From Vibrio intestinalis (lineage in GTDB: Bacteria > Pseudomonadota > Gammaproteobacteria > Enterobacterales > Vibrionaceae), in the NCBI RefSeq assembly GCF_025195085.2, contig NZ_JANAVY020000001.1, positions 930,001 to 994,000 of the forward strand: a stretch of 64,000 nucleotides of DNA. Reading direction: 5' to 3'. Shown in pieces: positions 26,602 through 35,387 of the stretch. A program made the translations under genes and the position numbers. The notes beneath the pieces are model-generated. The model saw only the letters and a program-made list of their open reading frames with translations, had not been told where the DNA came from and ran no database searches. Each line of letters opens with the position of its first letter. Position 1 is the stretch's first letter.

Positions 26602-28506
26602 TTACACCTTAGTCAAAAGTGTATTAATTGCACCCAAGAACTGAGAAGGATCTTCCATCGAACCACGCTCAGCAAGCATCGCTTGACCAAGTAGAACTTC
26701 AACCCAACGGCCAAAGGCTTCTTCGTCAGCTTCATCAGCCATACGCTTAACCAGTTCATGGTTTGGGTTAATTTCAAAGATGTACTTCACTTCAGGTGCC
26801 GCTTGGCCTGCCGCTTCTAACAGCTTAGCCATTTGTGTGCCCATATCAAAGTCATCAGTGACGACAACCGCAGGTGTGGTCGCGAGTTTGAAAGTTGTGC
26901 GTACTTCTTTAACACGCTCACCCAAGTACTCTTTAGTACGATCAACAACCGATTTGAACTCTTCTTCGGTCTCTTTCTGTTTTTCTTTATCCGCTTCGTC
27001 TTCGAATTGGGTTAGATCAAGACCCGCTTTGGTGATCGACTGGAACTGCTTGCCATCAAATTCAGTCAAGTAGTTCATCAACCACTCATCAATGCGGTCA
27101 AACATTAAGATAACTTCAATGCCTTTTGCTTTGAACTGCTCCAAGTGTGGGCTGTTCTTCGCCGCTGCGTAGCTATCTGCGGTTAAGAAGTAGATCTTAT
27201 CTTGACCTTCTTTCATGCGCTCAACGTAGCCGTTTAGACCAACAGTTTGATCAGAAGTCTCAGTAGATGTTGACGCAAAGCGAAGTAGCGCAGCCACTTT
27301 TTCTTTGTTCGCCATATCTTCCGCTGGGCCTTCTTTTAACACTAGGCCAAACTCTTTCCAGAACGATTGGTATTTCTCTTCATCGTTCTTAGCCATGCGC
27401 TCAAGCACAGTCAGCACGCGTTTAGTACAAGCATTACGCAGTGATTGAGTCACTTTATTGTCTTGTAGAATTTCACGCGATACGTTTAACGGTAGGTCGT
27501 TGGAATCAATCAAACCACGCACGAAACGTAAGTAAGATGGCATAAACTGCTCAGCATCATCCATGATGAATACGCGCTGCACGTACAGCTTCAGACCAGA
27601 TTTATGGTCACGGTTCATCATATCCCAAGGCGCTTTAGCCGGGATGTAAAGCAAGCTTGTGTAGTCGTTTTTACCTTCTACGCGGTTGTGACTCCACAAT
27701 AGCGGATCAGCAAAATCGTGCGAAACGTGCTTATAAAATTCTTGATACTCTTCGTCAGTGATATCAGATTTGTTACGCGTCCAAAGGGCTTGAGCTTTGT
27801 TGATTTGCTCCCACTTTTTCTCGCCGGTTTCTTTGCCTTCTTCATCACGCTCTGCGGTTTGAATTGAGACAGGAATACCAATGTGATCAGAGTACTTACC
27901 AATCACTTCACGTAGGCGCCATTCGTTTAGGAATTCTTTACCTTCTTCACGCATGTGAAGCACGATATCAGTACCGCGAGTTTCTTTGCTAATGTCTTCA
28001 ATGGTGTACTCGCCTTCACCCGCAGAGTGCCATTGCACCGCTTGGTCAGCGTTAAGACCAGCAGCACGAGTGCGCACCGTTACCGCATCCGCCACAATAA
28101 ATGCTGAGTAGAAACCAACACCAAACTGACCGATTAGCTGAGAGTCTTTGCTCTGGTCTTCAGACAGTTTTGAGAAAAATTCAGCCGTACCCGATTTAGC
28201 AATTGTACCAAGATGTTCAATCACATCTTCGCGGCTCATACCAATACCATTATCAGAAATGGTTAACGTGTTGGATTGTTCGTCAAACGTCAGTTTTACA
28301 CCAAGATCTGCATCACCTTGATACAAGTCTGCATTTGATAACGCTTGAAAACGTAATTTATCTGACGCGTCAGAAGCGTTAGAAATCAACTCACGCAAAA
28401 AGATCTCTTTGTTTGAGTACAGTGAGTGGATCATTAAATGAAGCAGCTGTTTTACTTCAGACTGAAAGCCACGAGTTTCTTTGTTGTGATTTGCGGTTTC
28501 GCTCAT
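26602..28506 (-). CDS. htpG: Chaperone HtpG (Hsp90)
   Basis: Bacterial Hsp90, an ATP-driven dimeric chaperone. 634 residues, normal length. GHKL ATPase domain with the conserved [41 protein letters not shown] and [15 protein letters not shown], a middle domain with [14 protein letters not shown] and a C-terminal dimerisation domain. A sigma-32 heat-shock promoter lies upstream. Divergent from toxR, as known in V. cholerae, where heat shock lowers toxR expression. Confidence 0.98.
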   Translation of the reverse strand: MSETANHNKETRGFQSEVKQLLHLMIHSLYSNKEIFLRELISNASDASDKLRFQALSNADLYQGDADLGVKLTFDEQSNTLTISDNGIGMSREDVIEHLGTIAKSGTAEFFSKLSEDQSKDSQLIGQFGVGFYSAFIVADAVTVRTRAAGLNADQAVQWHSAGEGEYTIEDISKETRGTDIVLHMREEGKEFLNEWRLREVIGKYSDHIGIPVSIQTAERDEEGKETGEKKWEQINKAQALWTRNKSDITDEEYQEFYKHVSHDFADPLLWSHNRVEGKNDYTSLLYIPAKAPWDMMNRDHKSGLKLYVQRVFIMDDAEQFMPSYLRFVRGLIDSNDLPLNVSREILQDNKVTQSLRNACTKRVLTVLERMAKNDEEKYQSFWKEFGLVLKEGPAEDMANKEKVAALLRFASTSTETSDQTVGLNGYVERMKEGQDKIYFLTADSYAAAKNSPHLEQFKAKGIEVILMFDRIDEWLMNYLTEFDGKQFQSITKAGLDLTQFEDEADKEKQKETEEEFKSVVDRTKEYLGERVKEVRTTFKLATTPAVVVTDDFDMGTQMAKLLEAAGQAAPEVKYIFEINPNHELVKRMADEADEEAFGRWVEVLLGQAMLAERGSMEDPSQFLGAINTLLTKV

Positions 28507-28581
28507 GTTTACTCCATAACATCTATACTTATCAGGCTCCTAGAATAACTCTTGGGCGCATAGGATGATGATTGTTAATAA

Positions 28582-28609
28582 ACATGAGGGTGAGAAATGT
28601 AAATTCAAG
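28582..28609 (-). promoter_or_regulatory. Sigma-32 heat-shock promoter of htpG
   Basis: On the minus strand: CTTGAA, 13 bases, then CCCTCATGT, very close to the sigma-32 consensus CTTGAA-N13-CCCCATNT. It is about 75 bases before the htpG start and adjoins the first copy of the 49-bp repeat. Confidence 0.85.
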
Positions 28610-28658
28610 GTCAAAAATTATAAAAACAATGTTTTTTTGATTTTCAATTGTCTATCCT
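28610..28658. repeat. 49-bp direct repeat in the htpG-toxR gap, copy 1
   Basis: From GTCAAAAATTATAAAAACA to CTATCCT; 46 of 49 bases match the copy at 28733-28781. Inside is a near-palindrome AAAAACA-A-TGTTTTT. The two copies are 123 bases apart start to start. Confidence 0.9.
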
Positions 28659-28732
28659 GCCGCTACTCGACAGCAATTCTCTGGATGGGCATTCGCCGTA
28701 TTTTATTGGCTAAAACACCATAATAATGCGAA

Positions 28733-28781
28733 GTCAAAAATTATAAAAACAGTGTTTTTTTGAATTTCAATTGACTATCCT
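28733..28781. repeat. 49-bp direct repeat in the htpG-toxR gap, copy 2
   Basis: Second copy, 76 bases before the toxR start; its inner near-palindrome is AAAAACA-G-TGTTTTT. Three substitutions separate it from copy 1. Position suggests control of toxR, htpG or both (inference). Confidence 0.9.
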
Positions 28782-28856
28782 ACGGCGTAATAATTCATCA
28801 TATAAAACTGAGACTCTTTCGGGTGATATTTAAGACCTTCCATAAGGCCAAACTAA

Positions 28857-29705
28857 ATGAGTAATATCGGTACTAAGTTTAATCTTGCGAACACATTTAC
28901 GTTCGATCCAAACACCAATTCGCTGCTTGAACAGCAACACGAAGAAGTCATTCGCCTTGGCAGTAATGAGAGTCGCATCCTTTTACTACTTTGTGAGAAG
29001 CCTAACCAAGTCATTTCTCGCAATGATCTGCATGATTTTGTTTGGCGTGAACAAGGCTTTGAAGTGGATGACTCTAGCTTAACTCAAGCTATCTCTACTT
29101 TACGTAAGCTGCTAAAAGACTCAACCAAATCACCTGAGTTCGTTAAAACCGTGCCTAAACGCGGTTATCAGCTTATTTGTTCTGTTGAGCGCACCACTCC
29201 GATCATGAGCGGTGATGAATCACCACTTGAGCAAACAGAAGATGAGATCGTAGAAAGCGCACCAGAGCCAGAAATCAACTTAGCCGAAGATATCGAGCGT
29301 GAAGTTGAAATTCCTGCCGTTGCTGCTGAAAAGAACCCCGCTAATCAAAAGCCTCGACTGATTAAAGCGGCGATAGCTATCGCGTTAGCATTGCCTTTAT
29401 TAGCGCTAATTGTCGATCGTCCAATCGAGTCACAATTTAGACAGCTAGCGGTTTACGATAATGTTGAAGTGAAAACTCCAGTTAACCATCCAGACCTTTC
29501 GTCTTGGCAACCTGTGATTGAACGTTGTGTAAACCGATACAACCACGCGCACTCAGGCAGTGTTGCTCCGGTAGAAGTCATCGCCACTGGCGGACAAAAC
29601 AATCAGCTAGTTCTGAACTATATTCACCGTCTCGAACATTCCGGGGAAAACGTTACTGTTCGTATTTTTTCTGAACAAGACAACTTAGCCGATTTGTGTC
29701 AGTAG
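28857..29705 (+). CDS. toxR: Transmembrane transcriptional regulator ToxR
   Basis: Inner-membrane one-component regulator that controls porins and, in pathogens, virulence genes. 282 residues: cytoplasmic winged helix (about 10-117; RLGSNESRILLLL, VWREQGFEVDDSSLTQAISTLRKLL, FVKTVPKRGYQLIC), a variable acidic linker (about 120-165), one membrane segment (about 171-188, IAIALALPLLALIV) and a periplasmic domain with ATGGQNNQLVLNYIH and two cysteines (IERCVNRY and the final LCQ) that can form the known disulphide. toxS follows by 10 bases. Linker and membrane segment differ much from V. cholerae and V. parahaemolyticus as I recall them. Confidence 0.97.
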   Translation: MSNIGTKFNLANTFTFDPNTNSLLEQQHEEVIRLGSNESRILLLLCEKPNQVISRNDLHDFVWREQGFEVDDSSLTQAISTLRKLLKDSTKSPEFVKTVPKRGYQLICSVERTTPIMSGDESPLEQTEDEIVESAPEPEINLAEDIEREVEIPAVAAEKNPANQKPRLIKAAIAIALALPLLALIVDRPIESQFRQLAVYDNVEVKTPVNHPDLSSWQPVIERCVNRYNHAHSGSVAPVEVIATGGQNNQLVLNYIHRLEHSGENVTVRIFSEQDNLADLCQ

Positions 29706-29715
29706 GGAGTGTAAA

Positions 29716-30231
29716 ATGAATCAAAAAATGGCCTTAGCCCTACTTGCACTTTCTGCACTATTTAGTAGTTGGATCTACTGGGGCAGCGATATTCAAGTTG
29801 AAAAAACCATCACCTCAAAAGAGTGGCAATCGAAGATGGTGACGTTTATCAATGGCGACATGCAAGAGGATGCGGTCGGCCCATTGCGTCGTGTTGATGT
29901 GGTATCCAATGTGAAGTACTTGCCGAACGGAACATACATTCGCGTTGCAACCGTACGTTTATACTCAAGCGATAAGCAAAGCGATGGCGTAATCAATATA
30001 TCCGAAACTGGCGATTGGGAAATCAGTGATAACTATCTGCTCATTTCACCGACGCAGTTTAAAGATGTCTCTTCGGCGCAAACCAAAGACTTCACGCCAG
30101 TTCAGTTAAAACTGATCACCCAAATCTTCAAAATGGACGCGCAGCAAAGCCGCCGCATTGATATTGTTAATGAAAAGACGTTACTTTTGACTAGCCTAAG
30201 TCACGGTTCTACGGTACTTTTCTCTAACTAG
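29716..30231 (+). CDS. toxS: ToxR-stabilising membrane protein ToxS
   Basis: Anchored periplasmic partner that protects ToxR from proteolysis and helps it sense bile. 171 residues: an N-terminal membrane anchor (about 5-22, ALALLALSALFSSWIYW) and a periplasmic beta-rich domain with GDMQEDAVGPLRRVDVVSNVKYLPNGTYIR, typical of ToxS. Co-transcribed with toxR and ended by a terminator. Confidence 0.96.
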   Translation: MNQKMALALLALSALFSSWIYWGSDIQVEKTITSKEWQSKMVTFINGDMQEDAVGPLRRVDVVSNVKYLPNGTYIRVATVRLYSSDKQSDGVINISETGDWEISDNYLLISPTQFKDVSSAQTKDFTPVQLKLITQIFKMDAQQSRRIDIVNEKTLLLTSLSHGSTVLFSN

Positions 30232-30244
30232 CACTCAATGATAC

Positions 30245-30269
30245 AAGGGAGCACGACGCTCCCTTTTTA
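30245..30269 (+). terminator. Terminator of toxRS
   Basis: 8-bp stem AAGGGAGC/GCTCCCTT with a 5-base loop and T-run, 14 bases after the toxS stop. Confidence 0.9.
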
Positions 30270-30275
30270 TTTACC

Positions 30276-31031
30276 ATGGATTGGATTAACTCCTTTGGGC
30301 TATTTATCGGCTCACTCTCTGCAAACACTCTTGCTGCCCTTTCTGGCGGGGGAGCTGGCTTATTGCAGTTCCCTTTACTGCTATTTTTAGGGCTACCCTT
30401 TTCGGTTGCTTTAGCGACCCATAAAGTCGCAAGCGTCGCTCTAGGGTTAGGCGCAGCGGCCACTCACATCAAGCAAAAGACCATTCAACTCAATCACGCC
30501 TTATACGTCATTTTGGTCGGCAGCATTGGCGTAGTGATTGGCGCTAATATCATCCTTCTTATCCCTGAACAGATTGCCGAGAAAATGTTGGGCGCAATGA
30601 TTCTCGCGCTAGGCATCTATTCTCGCTGTAAAAAGCAGCTTGGCCAATCTGAGCACCCTATCCATCGAGATAACTTAGGTTGGATAATGGGTGGTGTAGG
30701 CCTAATGCTGATTGGCATCATCAACGGTTCACTGACCGCTGGCTCTGGCCTATTAGTCACACTGTTTCTAGTGCGTTGGTTTGGCTACAGCTATAAACAA
30801 GCGGTGGCATTGACGATGATTTGCGTTGGCCTATTTTGGAATGGCATTGGCGGCGCAGCCGTCGCCCAAGCTGGTGCACCTATATATTGGCCTTGGCTAC
30901 CGATTCTATTATTAGGCTCTTTCTTTGGTGGCAGCCTTGGCGCTTACCTTTCCACTCGCTATAGCAACCAAGTAATCAAAGTGTGCTTTGAGGTTTTAAC
31001 ATTACTGGTTGGACTAAAACTGCTGATTTAG
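30276..31031 (+). CDS. TauE/SafE (TSUP) family permease
   Basis: 251 residues with about eight membrane segments and no signal peptide. The N-terminal half has the family pattern SANTLAALSGGGAGLLQFPLLLFLGLPFSVALATHKVASV and the C-terminal half a matching NGSLTAGSGLLVTLFLVRWFGYSYKQAVALT, the internal repeat of TSUP proteins. Members export sulfite, sulfoacetate or other small anions; the substrate here is unknown. Start lies just after the toxS terminator; the next gene follows by 7 bases. Confidence 0.88.
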   Translation: MDWINSFGLFIGSLSANTLAALSGGGAGLLQFPLLLFLGLPFSVALATHKVASVALGLGAAATHIKQKTIQLNHALYVILVGSIGVVIGANIILLIPEQIAEKMLGAMILALGIYSRCKKQLGQSEHPIHRDNLGWIMGGVGLMLIGIINGSLTAGSGLLVTLFLVRWFGYSYKQAVALTMICVGLFWNGIGGAAVAQAGAPIYWPWLPILLLGSFFGGSLGAYLSTRYSNQVIKVCFEVLTLLVGLKLLI

Positions 31032-31038
31032 AGGATTT

Positions 31039-31317
31039 ATGGACAAAGCAATTATCAATATTTACTACTGCCGACAATGCAATTGGATGCTTCGCTCTAC
31101 TTGGCTAAGCCAAGAGCTGCTGCATACGTTCAGTGAAGAAATAGACAGTATTTCTTTGCACCCTGATACTGGTGGCCGATTCGAGATTCATTGCAACGGT
31201 CAACTGATTTGGGAAAGAAAAACAGATGGCGGCTTTCCTGAAGCGAAAGTTCTAAAGCAAAGAGTTAGAGATATCATTGACCCAGAGCGCGATCTGGGCC
31301 ATTCAGACAGCAAATAG
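31039..31317 (+). CDS. SelT/SelW/SelH-type thioredoxin-like protein
   Basis: 92 residues, cytoplasmic. Redox motif CRQC at residues 10-13 in IYYCRQCNWMLRSTWLSQELL, and the family ending GGFPEAKVLKQRVRDIIDP. This is the Rdx family, where bacterial members use cysteine in place of selenocysteine. Role is probably thiol redox, partner unknown. Likely in one unit with the TauE/SafE gene. It converges with yfcE with only 4 bases between the stop codons. Confidence 0.9.
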   Translation: MDKAIINIYYCRQCNWMLRSTWLSQELLHTFSEEIDSISLHPDTGGRFEIHCNGQLIWERKTDGGFPEAKVLKQRVRDIIDPERDLGHSDSK

Positions 31318-31321
31318 AAAC

Positions 31322-31870
31322 CTAACTTAGCGAGGTTTCTACCAGTGTGTCACCTTCAAAGCTCACCACTTTGATGATGTTATTTTCAAGCAAGCCATAA
31401 CTTGCAGCATGACCATTACGTGGAAAGGTCACTGACCCCGGGTTAAAAATAAACTGCTCACCATCAAGCTCTGCGACTGGTATATGTGTATGACCATGCA
31501 CAATAACATCGCCTTGTTTTAGTGGTGGGCGCTTAGCGCTGTTATACAAATGACCATGGGTGACGAATAAACGCTGCCCTGTGGGTAATAGTACCCAAAC
31601 GTAATCTGTCATCATTGGGAATGACAACAGCATTTGATCCACTTCGCTATCGCAATTACCACGCACGGCAATAATACGATCCGCATATTGATTGAGTAAC
31701 TCAGCCACTGCGGGCGGGTTATAACCTTCTGGAACAGGGTTTCTTGGACCATGGTTAAGTACATCACCCACCAGCACTAAGGTCTCAATACCGGATTTTT
31801 CAAACTCAGCGATCACTCTCTCGGTTGCCGGTAAACTACCGTGCAGATCTGAGGCAAAAAATAAATTCAC
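31322..31870 (-). CDS. yfcE: YfcE-family phosphodiesterase
   Basis: Metal-dependent phosphodiesterase of the calcineurin-like superfamily. 182 residues; the metal ligands are visible in FASDLHGSLPATE (residues 4-16), VGDVLNHGPRN, VRGNCDSEVDQ, VTHGHLYN and VHGHTHIP. Natural substrate is not known even for the E. coli enzyme, which cleaves phosphodiester test substrates. It converges with the SelW-type gene; an inverted repeat overlaps both stop codons. Confidence 0.93.
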   Translation of the reverse strand: MNLFFASDLHGSLPATERVIAEFEKSGIETLVLVGDVLNHGPRNPVPEGYNPPAVAELLNQYADRIIAVRGNCDSEVDQMLLSFPMMTDYVWVLLPTGQRLFVTHGHLYNSAKRPPLKQGDVIVHGHTHIPVAELDGEQFIFNPGSVTFPRNGHAASYGLLENNIIKVVSFEGDTLVETSLS

Positions 31871-31909
31871 AACACCACTCTCCTCAAAATAATTGAGGCT
31901 ATTCTAACG

Positions 31910-32317
31910 TTAATCCTCGTCACGAGCCATGCCGTTAATAACGATGTTGTTGTAACTGACCATACCTATCACGTTGCCATTCTCTATCACGGGAGCACGG
32001 CTGATGCCGAAGCGCTCAAACAGGCGCGCGCAATATTTCACGTTCATCTCTGGGTCTACGCAAAGTGCTGGCTTCGTCATGATCTCGTAAATGTTGGTTC
32101 GCTCAGCAGAGCGGTTCTGCGCCAATACTTTTTTGGCAATATCATTCATTAGCACTAAACCAAACTCATCATCTTGATTGCGCTTATTCACCACCAGCGC
32201 CTTCACTTCATTTTGCCGTGCGGTTTGAATCCCTTCTTGGACTGTTATCAGGCCATCAACTAATACATACGTTGCAGCCATCACATCTCTCACTCGAGTA
32301 ATAGGTTGTGCTGTCAT
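31910..32317 (-). CDS. CBS-domain protein of the DUF1538 operon
   Basis: 135 residues made of two CBS domains (about 6-65, VRDVMAATYVLVDGLITVQEGI, and about 72-130, IMTKPALCVDPEMNVKYCARLFERFGISRAPVI). CBS pairs bind adenine nucleotides and regulate linked transporters or enzymes. It overlaps the PII-like gene by 4 bases (ATGA), so it belongs to the DUF1538 operon. I infer a regulatory subunit of that transporter. Confidence 0.88.
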   Translation of the reverse strand: MTAQPITRVRDVMAATYVLVDGLITVQEGIQTARQNEVKALVVNKRNQDDEFGLVLMNDIAKKVLAQNRSAERTNIYEIMTKPALCVDPEMNVKYCARLFERFGISRAPVIENGNVIGMVSYNNIVINGMARDED

Positions 32318-32664
32318 AATTCATCCTCAACCACTTTAGTTAACTTTTCGACTTGGTGAGCAACACCAACCGCGTCTTCAATATCGATTTGAATCGCAAT
32401 GCCTTGACCAGACTCTTGATCAAATTCCCCTACCTCACTGATGGTTTCTAAAATGTGCCGCGATAGATGCTCTTCCACCACAAACAAAATCACATCTTTC
32501 TGTACTTTGAGAGTCAGGCCAAAGAAGGTTCGCTTTTGATTTAATCCTTGCCCTCGGGCATTGTTAATCACTGTAGCCCCAGTAGCCCCCGCATCACGGG
32601 CGGCATCTAGCACTGCATCTGTCTTACCATCTTCAACAAAGGCCAATATCAGCTTAAAGCGCAT
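32314..32664 (-). CDS. PII-like protein of the DUF1538 operon
   Basis: 116 residues with a PII-type ferredoxin-like fold: MRFKLILAFVEDGKTDAVLDAARDAGATGATVINNARGQG at the start, then LKVQKDVILFVVEEHLSRHILETI. It lacks the Tyr-51 uridylylation T-loop of GlnB/GlnK, so it is one of the PII-like proteins that sense nucleotides or other ligands next to transporters. Overlaps the upstream DUF1538 gene by 11 bases. Ligand unknown. Confidence 0.85.
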   Translation of the reverse strand: MRFKLILAFVEDGKTDAVLDAARDAGATGATVINNARGQGLNQKRTFFGLTLKVQKDVILFVVEEHLSRHILETISEVGEFDQESGQGIAIQIDIEDAVGVAHQVEKLTKVVEDEL

Positions 32665-33442
32665 TTTCCTTTTCCTCTTGATTAGATTCTTTATTCAACC
32701 ATTGAGTGATTTGGGCATAGGCCATCACTGAAATGATCGGAAATAGACTGGCAAAAGCAATCAAGCCAAAGCCATCTATCATCGGGTTACGCCCCGGAAC
32801 GGTCGACGCCAACCCTAAACCCAATGCGGCAACTAAAGGTACAGTCACCGTTGAAGTCGTCACGCCGCCAGAGTCATACGCGAGCGGAATGATAAGCTTA
32901 GGGGCGTAAAACGTTTGTATCACCACCACCACGTAGCCGACGATGATGTAGTAATGAATAGGGTCTCCCACCACAATGCGGTAACTGCCAAGAGAAATGC
33001 CAATAGCAACCCCAAGTGCAACAGCAATACGCAGGCCATTAACGCGAATACTGCCACCAGAAACTTGATTAGCTTTTATCGCCACCGCGATGAGTGATGG
33101 CTCTGCAATGGTCGTGCTAAAACCAATACAAAATGCGAACAAATACACCCAGTAGTAGTCCGCCCAAGTAAGCGACTGGCTAACACTAATGCGCATTTCA
33201 GTCAGAAATTCAGGCTCGGTAAGCTGCTGAGCCATCGTCTCACCCAGTGGAAACAATGCAAGCTCCAGCCCCATTAAAAACAGCGACAAGCCTAAAATAA
33301 CGTAGAGGAAACCAAGAATGACCTTAGGTAAATTGGTGACTGGTCGGCGTAAAACCGCAAACTGAAAACCAAAGATAATCGTGGCGATGGGCACCACATC
33401 GGTGATGGTATCGAGAAACGTGGCTAAGAACTGCTCAAACAT
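32654..33442 (-). CDS. DUF1538 membrane protein, second of pair (UmpB-like)
   Basis: 262 residues, about six or seven membrane segments. Shares with its neighbour the DUF1538 motifs [59 protein letters not shown] and [19 protein letters not shown]. Pairs of such proteins (UmpA/UmpB in Halomonas) have been reported as a two-component Na+(K+)/H+ antiporter, to the best of my memory. The pair overlaps by 1 base (TAATG), which fits a 1:1 complex. The energy coupling here is unproved. Confidence 0.87.
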   Translation of the reverse strand: MFEQFLATFLDTITDVVPIATIIFGFQFAVLRRPVTNLPKVILGFLYVILGLSLFLMGLELALFPLGETMAQQLTEPEFLTEMRISVSQSLTWADYYWVYLFAFCIGFSTTIAEPSLIAVAIKANQVSGGSIRVNGLRIAVALGVAIGISLGSYRIVVGDPIHYYIIVGYVVVVIQTFYAPKLIIPLAYDSGGVTTSTVTVPLVAALGLGLASTVPGRNPMIDGFGLIAFASLFPIISVMAYAQITQWLNKESNQEEKENAL

Positions 33443-34176
33443 TAGGCCACCACCATACCGTAGACCATGACAAACATCATGGGTAACAAAGAGGCAAATG
33501 CAATTAAGCCAAAACCATCAATCATTGGATTACGGCCTTTAATGGAGGAGGCCAAACCCACCCCCAAAGCCGTAACTAAAGGAACAGTAATGGTTGAAGT
33601 GGTAACACCGCCAGAGTCATAAGCCACGCCGATAATACTCTCCGGTGCGAATCCGGTGAGAATCACCACCCCGACATAGCCACCGATGATCAGATAGTGA
33701 ATCGGCCACCCTTTGAGAATTCTCAGTACGCCCAAGACAATCGCAAACCCGACCGATAACGCCACAGTTAATCGAAGGCCATTGGAATACGACTCTCTCG
33801 CCTCAAGTTGATTGGCTATCATGCCGCCTTCCGCCGCTACTTCTGCCGCTTCATCTGCAATAGCGGTCAATGCAGGCTCAGCCACTGTCGTGCCAAACCC
33901 CAAACAGAAGGCAAAGAGCAAAAGCCAAACCACACTGCCTTTTCGAGCAAAGGCCTGTGCCATGGTTTCACCAATGGGGAATAACCCCATTTCAAGTCCA
34001 AAGATAAAAAACGTTAACCCGAGGACTACCAACATTAAACCAAAAGCGATCGATAGCAGATTCGGTAGTGGCTCTTGCAAGACCACAATTTGGAAAAAAC
34101 CAATGACAACAATGATGGGCAGCAAGTCGCGTAAACTACCGAACATAGCTTTGATTAACGCGGTCAGTGCTTGCAT
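33442..34176 (-). CDS. DUF1538 membrane protein, first of pair (UmpA-like)
   Basis: 244 residues from ATG 34176 ([14 protein letters not shown]), chosen because GGAG stands 6 bases upstream; ATGs further out have no ribosome site. Motifs [69 protein letters not shown] and [19 protein letters not shown] match the second protein almost word for word. First gene of a four-gene operon DUF1538-DUF1538-PII-CBS. I infer an ion transporter gated by nucleotide-sensing subunits. Confidence 0.87.
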   Translation of the reverse strand: MQALTALIKAMFGSLRDLLPIIVVIGFFQIVVLQEPLPNLLSIAFGLMLVVLGLTFFIFGLEMGLFPIGETMAQAFARKGSVVWLLLFAFCLGFGTTVAEPALTAIADEAAEVAAEGGMIANQLEARESYSNGLRLTVALSVGFAIVLGVLRILKGWPIHYLIIGGYVGVVILTGFAPESIIGVAYDSGGVTTSTITVPLVTALGVGLASSIKGRNPMIDGFGLIAFASLLPMMFVMVYGMVVA

Positions 34177-34427
34177 AGGCTTCTCCATCAACTGAGCAAT
34201 AAGAATTCGGTGTATTCCTTCACCGTTTGTATTTATCTTGCCAAACAACCAGCCACTGGTTTGTGATGAGCACAGCGTCACGCACTCAATATGTAACAAA
34301 ATATTAATTCTGTGACTCTATACTCACCCGTGGCCCTATCTCTATTGAGATTTAACACACTTATGTAAGCCAATGATCCGATTTGAATTTAAATCGCTAT
34401 AATTAGAAATCAGACAGGGAGGTTGTA

Positions 34428-35342
34428 ATGAAAATTTTATTGACTGGCGGCACAGGATTCATCGGCAAAGAACTTCTTAAACACTTAACCACTCATGAGG
34501 TGGTGTTACTTACTCGTTCACCCGATAGAGCCAAGCAAGCGATCAATCATGCCGATCTAGGCAATATTACTTATATCTCCCATCTCAATGACCTGCATGA
34601 TCTCAATGATTATCAAGCGGTGATAAACCTCGCCGGTGAGCCCATTGCCGACAAACGCTGGAGTCAAAAGCAAAAGAAAGAGATCTGTGATAGCCGTTGG
34701 ACTGTTACTGAGAAACTGGTCAGCCTAATACATGCAAGCACCACACCTCCTGCCGTATTTATTAGTGGTTCTGCCGTTGGCTATTACGGCGATCAGCAAG
34801 ATCACCCATTCGATGAAAGCCTACAAGTTCACAGCCAGCACTTTTCTCATCAGGTTTGTGTTAAATGGGAAGAGATCGCCAATCGCGCGAGTTCAGAGCA
34901 AACTCGGGTCTGTATTTTACGTACTGGAATCGTACTCGGCTGCCATGGCGGCGCATTGGCAAAAATGGTGCCTCCTTATAAGTTGGGCTTAGGTGGCCCC
35001 ATTGGTTCAGGGGAGCAGTTCTTACCTTGGATTCATCTGCTCGATATGGTGCGCGGCATAGTGTATCTGCTCGAAACAGAACATGCCCATGGTGATTTTA
35101 ACCTCTGTGCTCCTCATCCAGTCACCAACCGAAACTTTAGTAGAACCTTAGCCAAAGTATTAAAACGACCACACATTCTGTTTACGCCCAAATGGGCACT
35201 TAAATTAGCCATGGGTGAAAGCTCAGAACTGCTGTTTGATAGTGTGCGCGCAAAACCGAAAAAACTCACTGAACTTGGTTTTATTTTTAGCTATTCACGC
35301 CTAGAACCAGCACTGAAAAACATCTTACAACATCACGAATAA
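34428..35342 (+). CDS. yfcH: TIGR01777-family epimerase-like protein (YfcH)
   Basis: 304 residues, an atypical short-chain dehydrogenase. Nucleotide-binding MKILLTGGTGFIGKELLKHL at the start, AVINLAGEPIADKRWSQKQK and SGSAVGYYGDQ of the family, and the C-terminal DUF1731 part KWALKLAMGESSELLFDSVRAKPKKL. Related proteins are linked to cell division in some bacteria, but the reaction is unknown. GGGAGG before the start. The next gene follows after 45 bases that hold a small hairpin (35352-35378). Confidence 0.92.
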   Translation: MKILLTGGTGFIGKELLKHLTTHEVVLLTRSPDRAKQAINHADLGNITYISHLNDLHDLNDYQAVINLAGEPIADKRWSQKQKKEICDSRWTVTEKLVSLIHASTTPPAVFISGSAVGYYGDQQDHPFDESLQVHSQHFSHQVCVKWEEIANRASSEQTRVCILRTGIVLGCHGGALAKMVPPYKLGLGGPIGSGEQFLPWIHLLDMVRGIVYLLETEHAHGDFNLCAPHPVTNRNFSRTLAKVLKRPHILFTPKWALKLAMGESSELLFDSVRAKPKKLTELGFIFSYSRLEPALKNILQHHE

Positions 35343-35387
35343 TCCTTTACTCTTAACCGCTTAAGGACTTCGGTTAAGGGAAGATAA

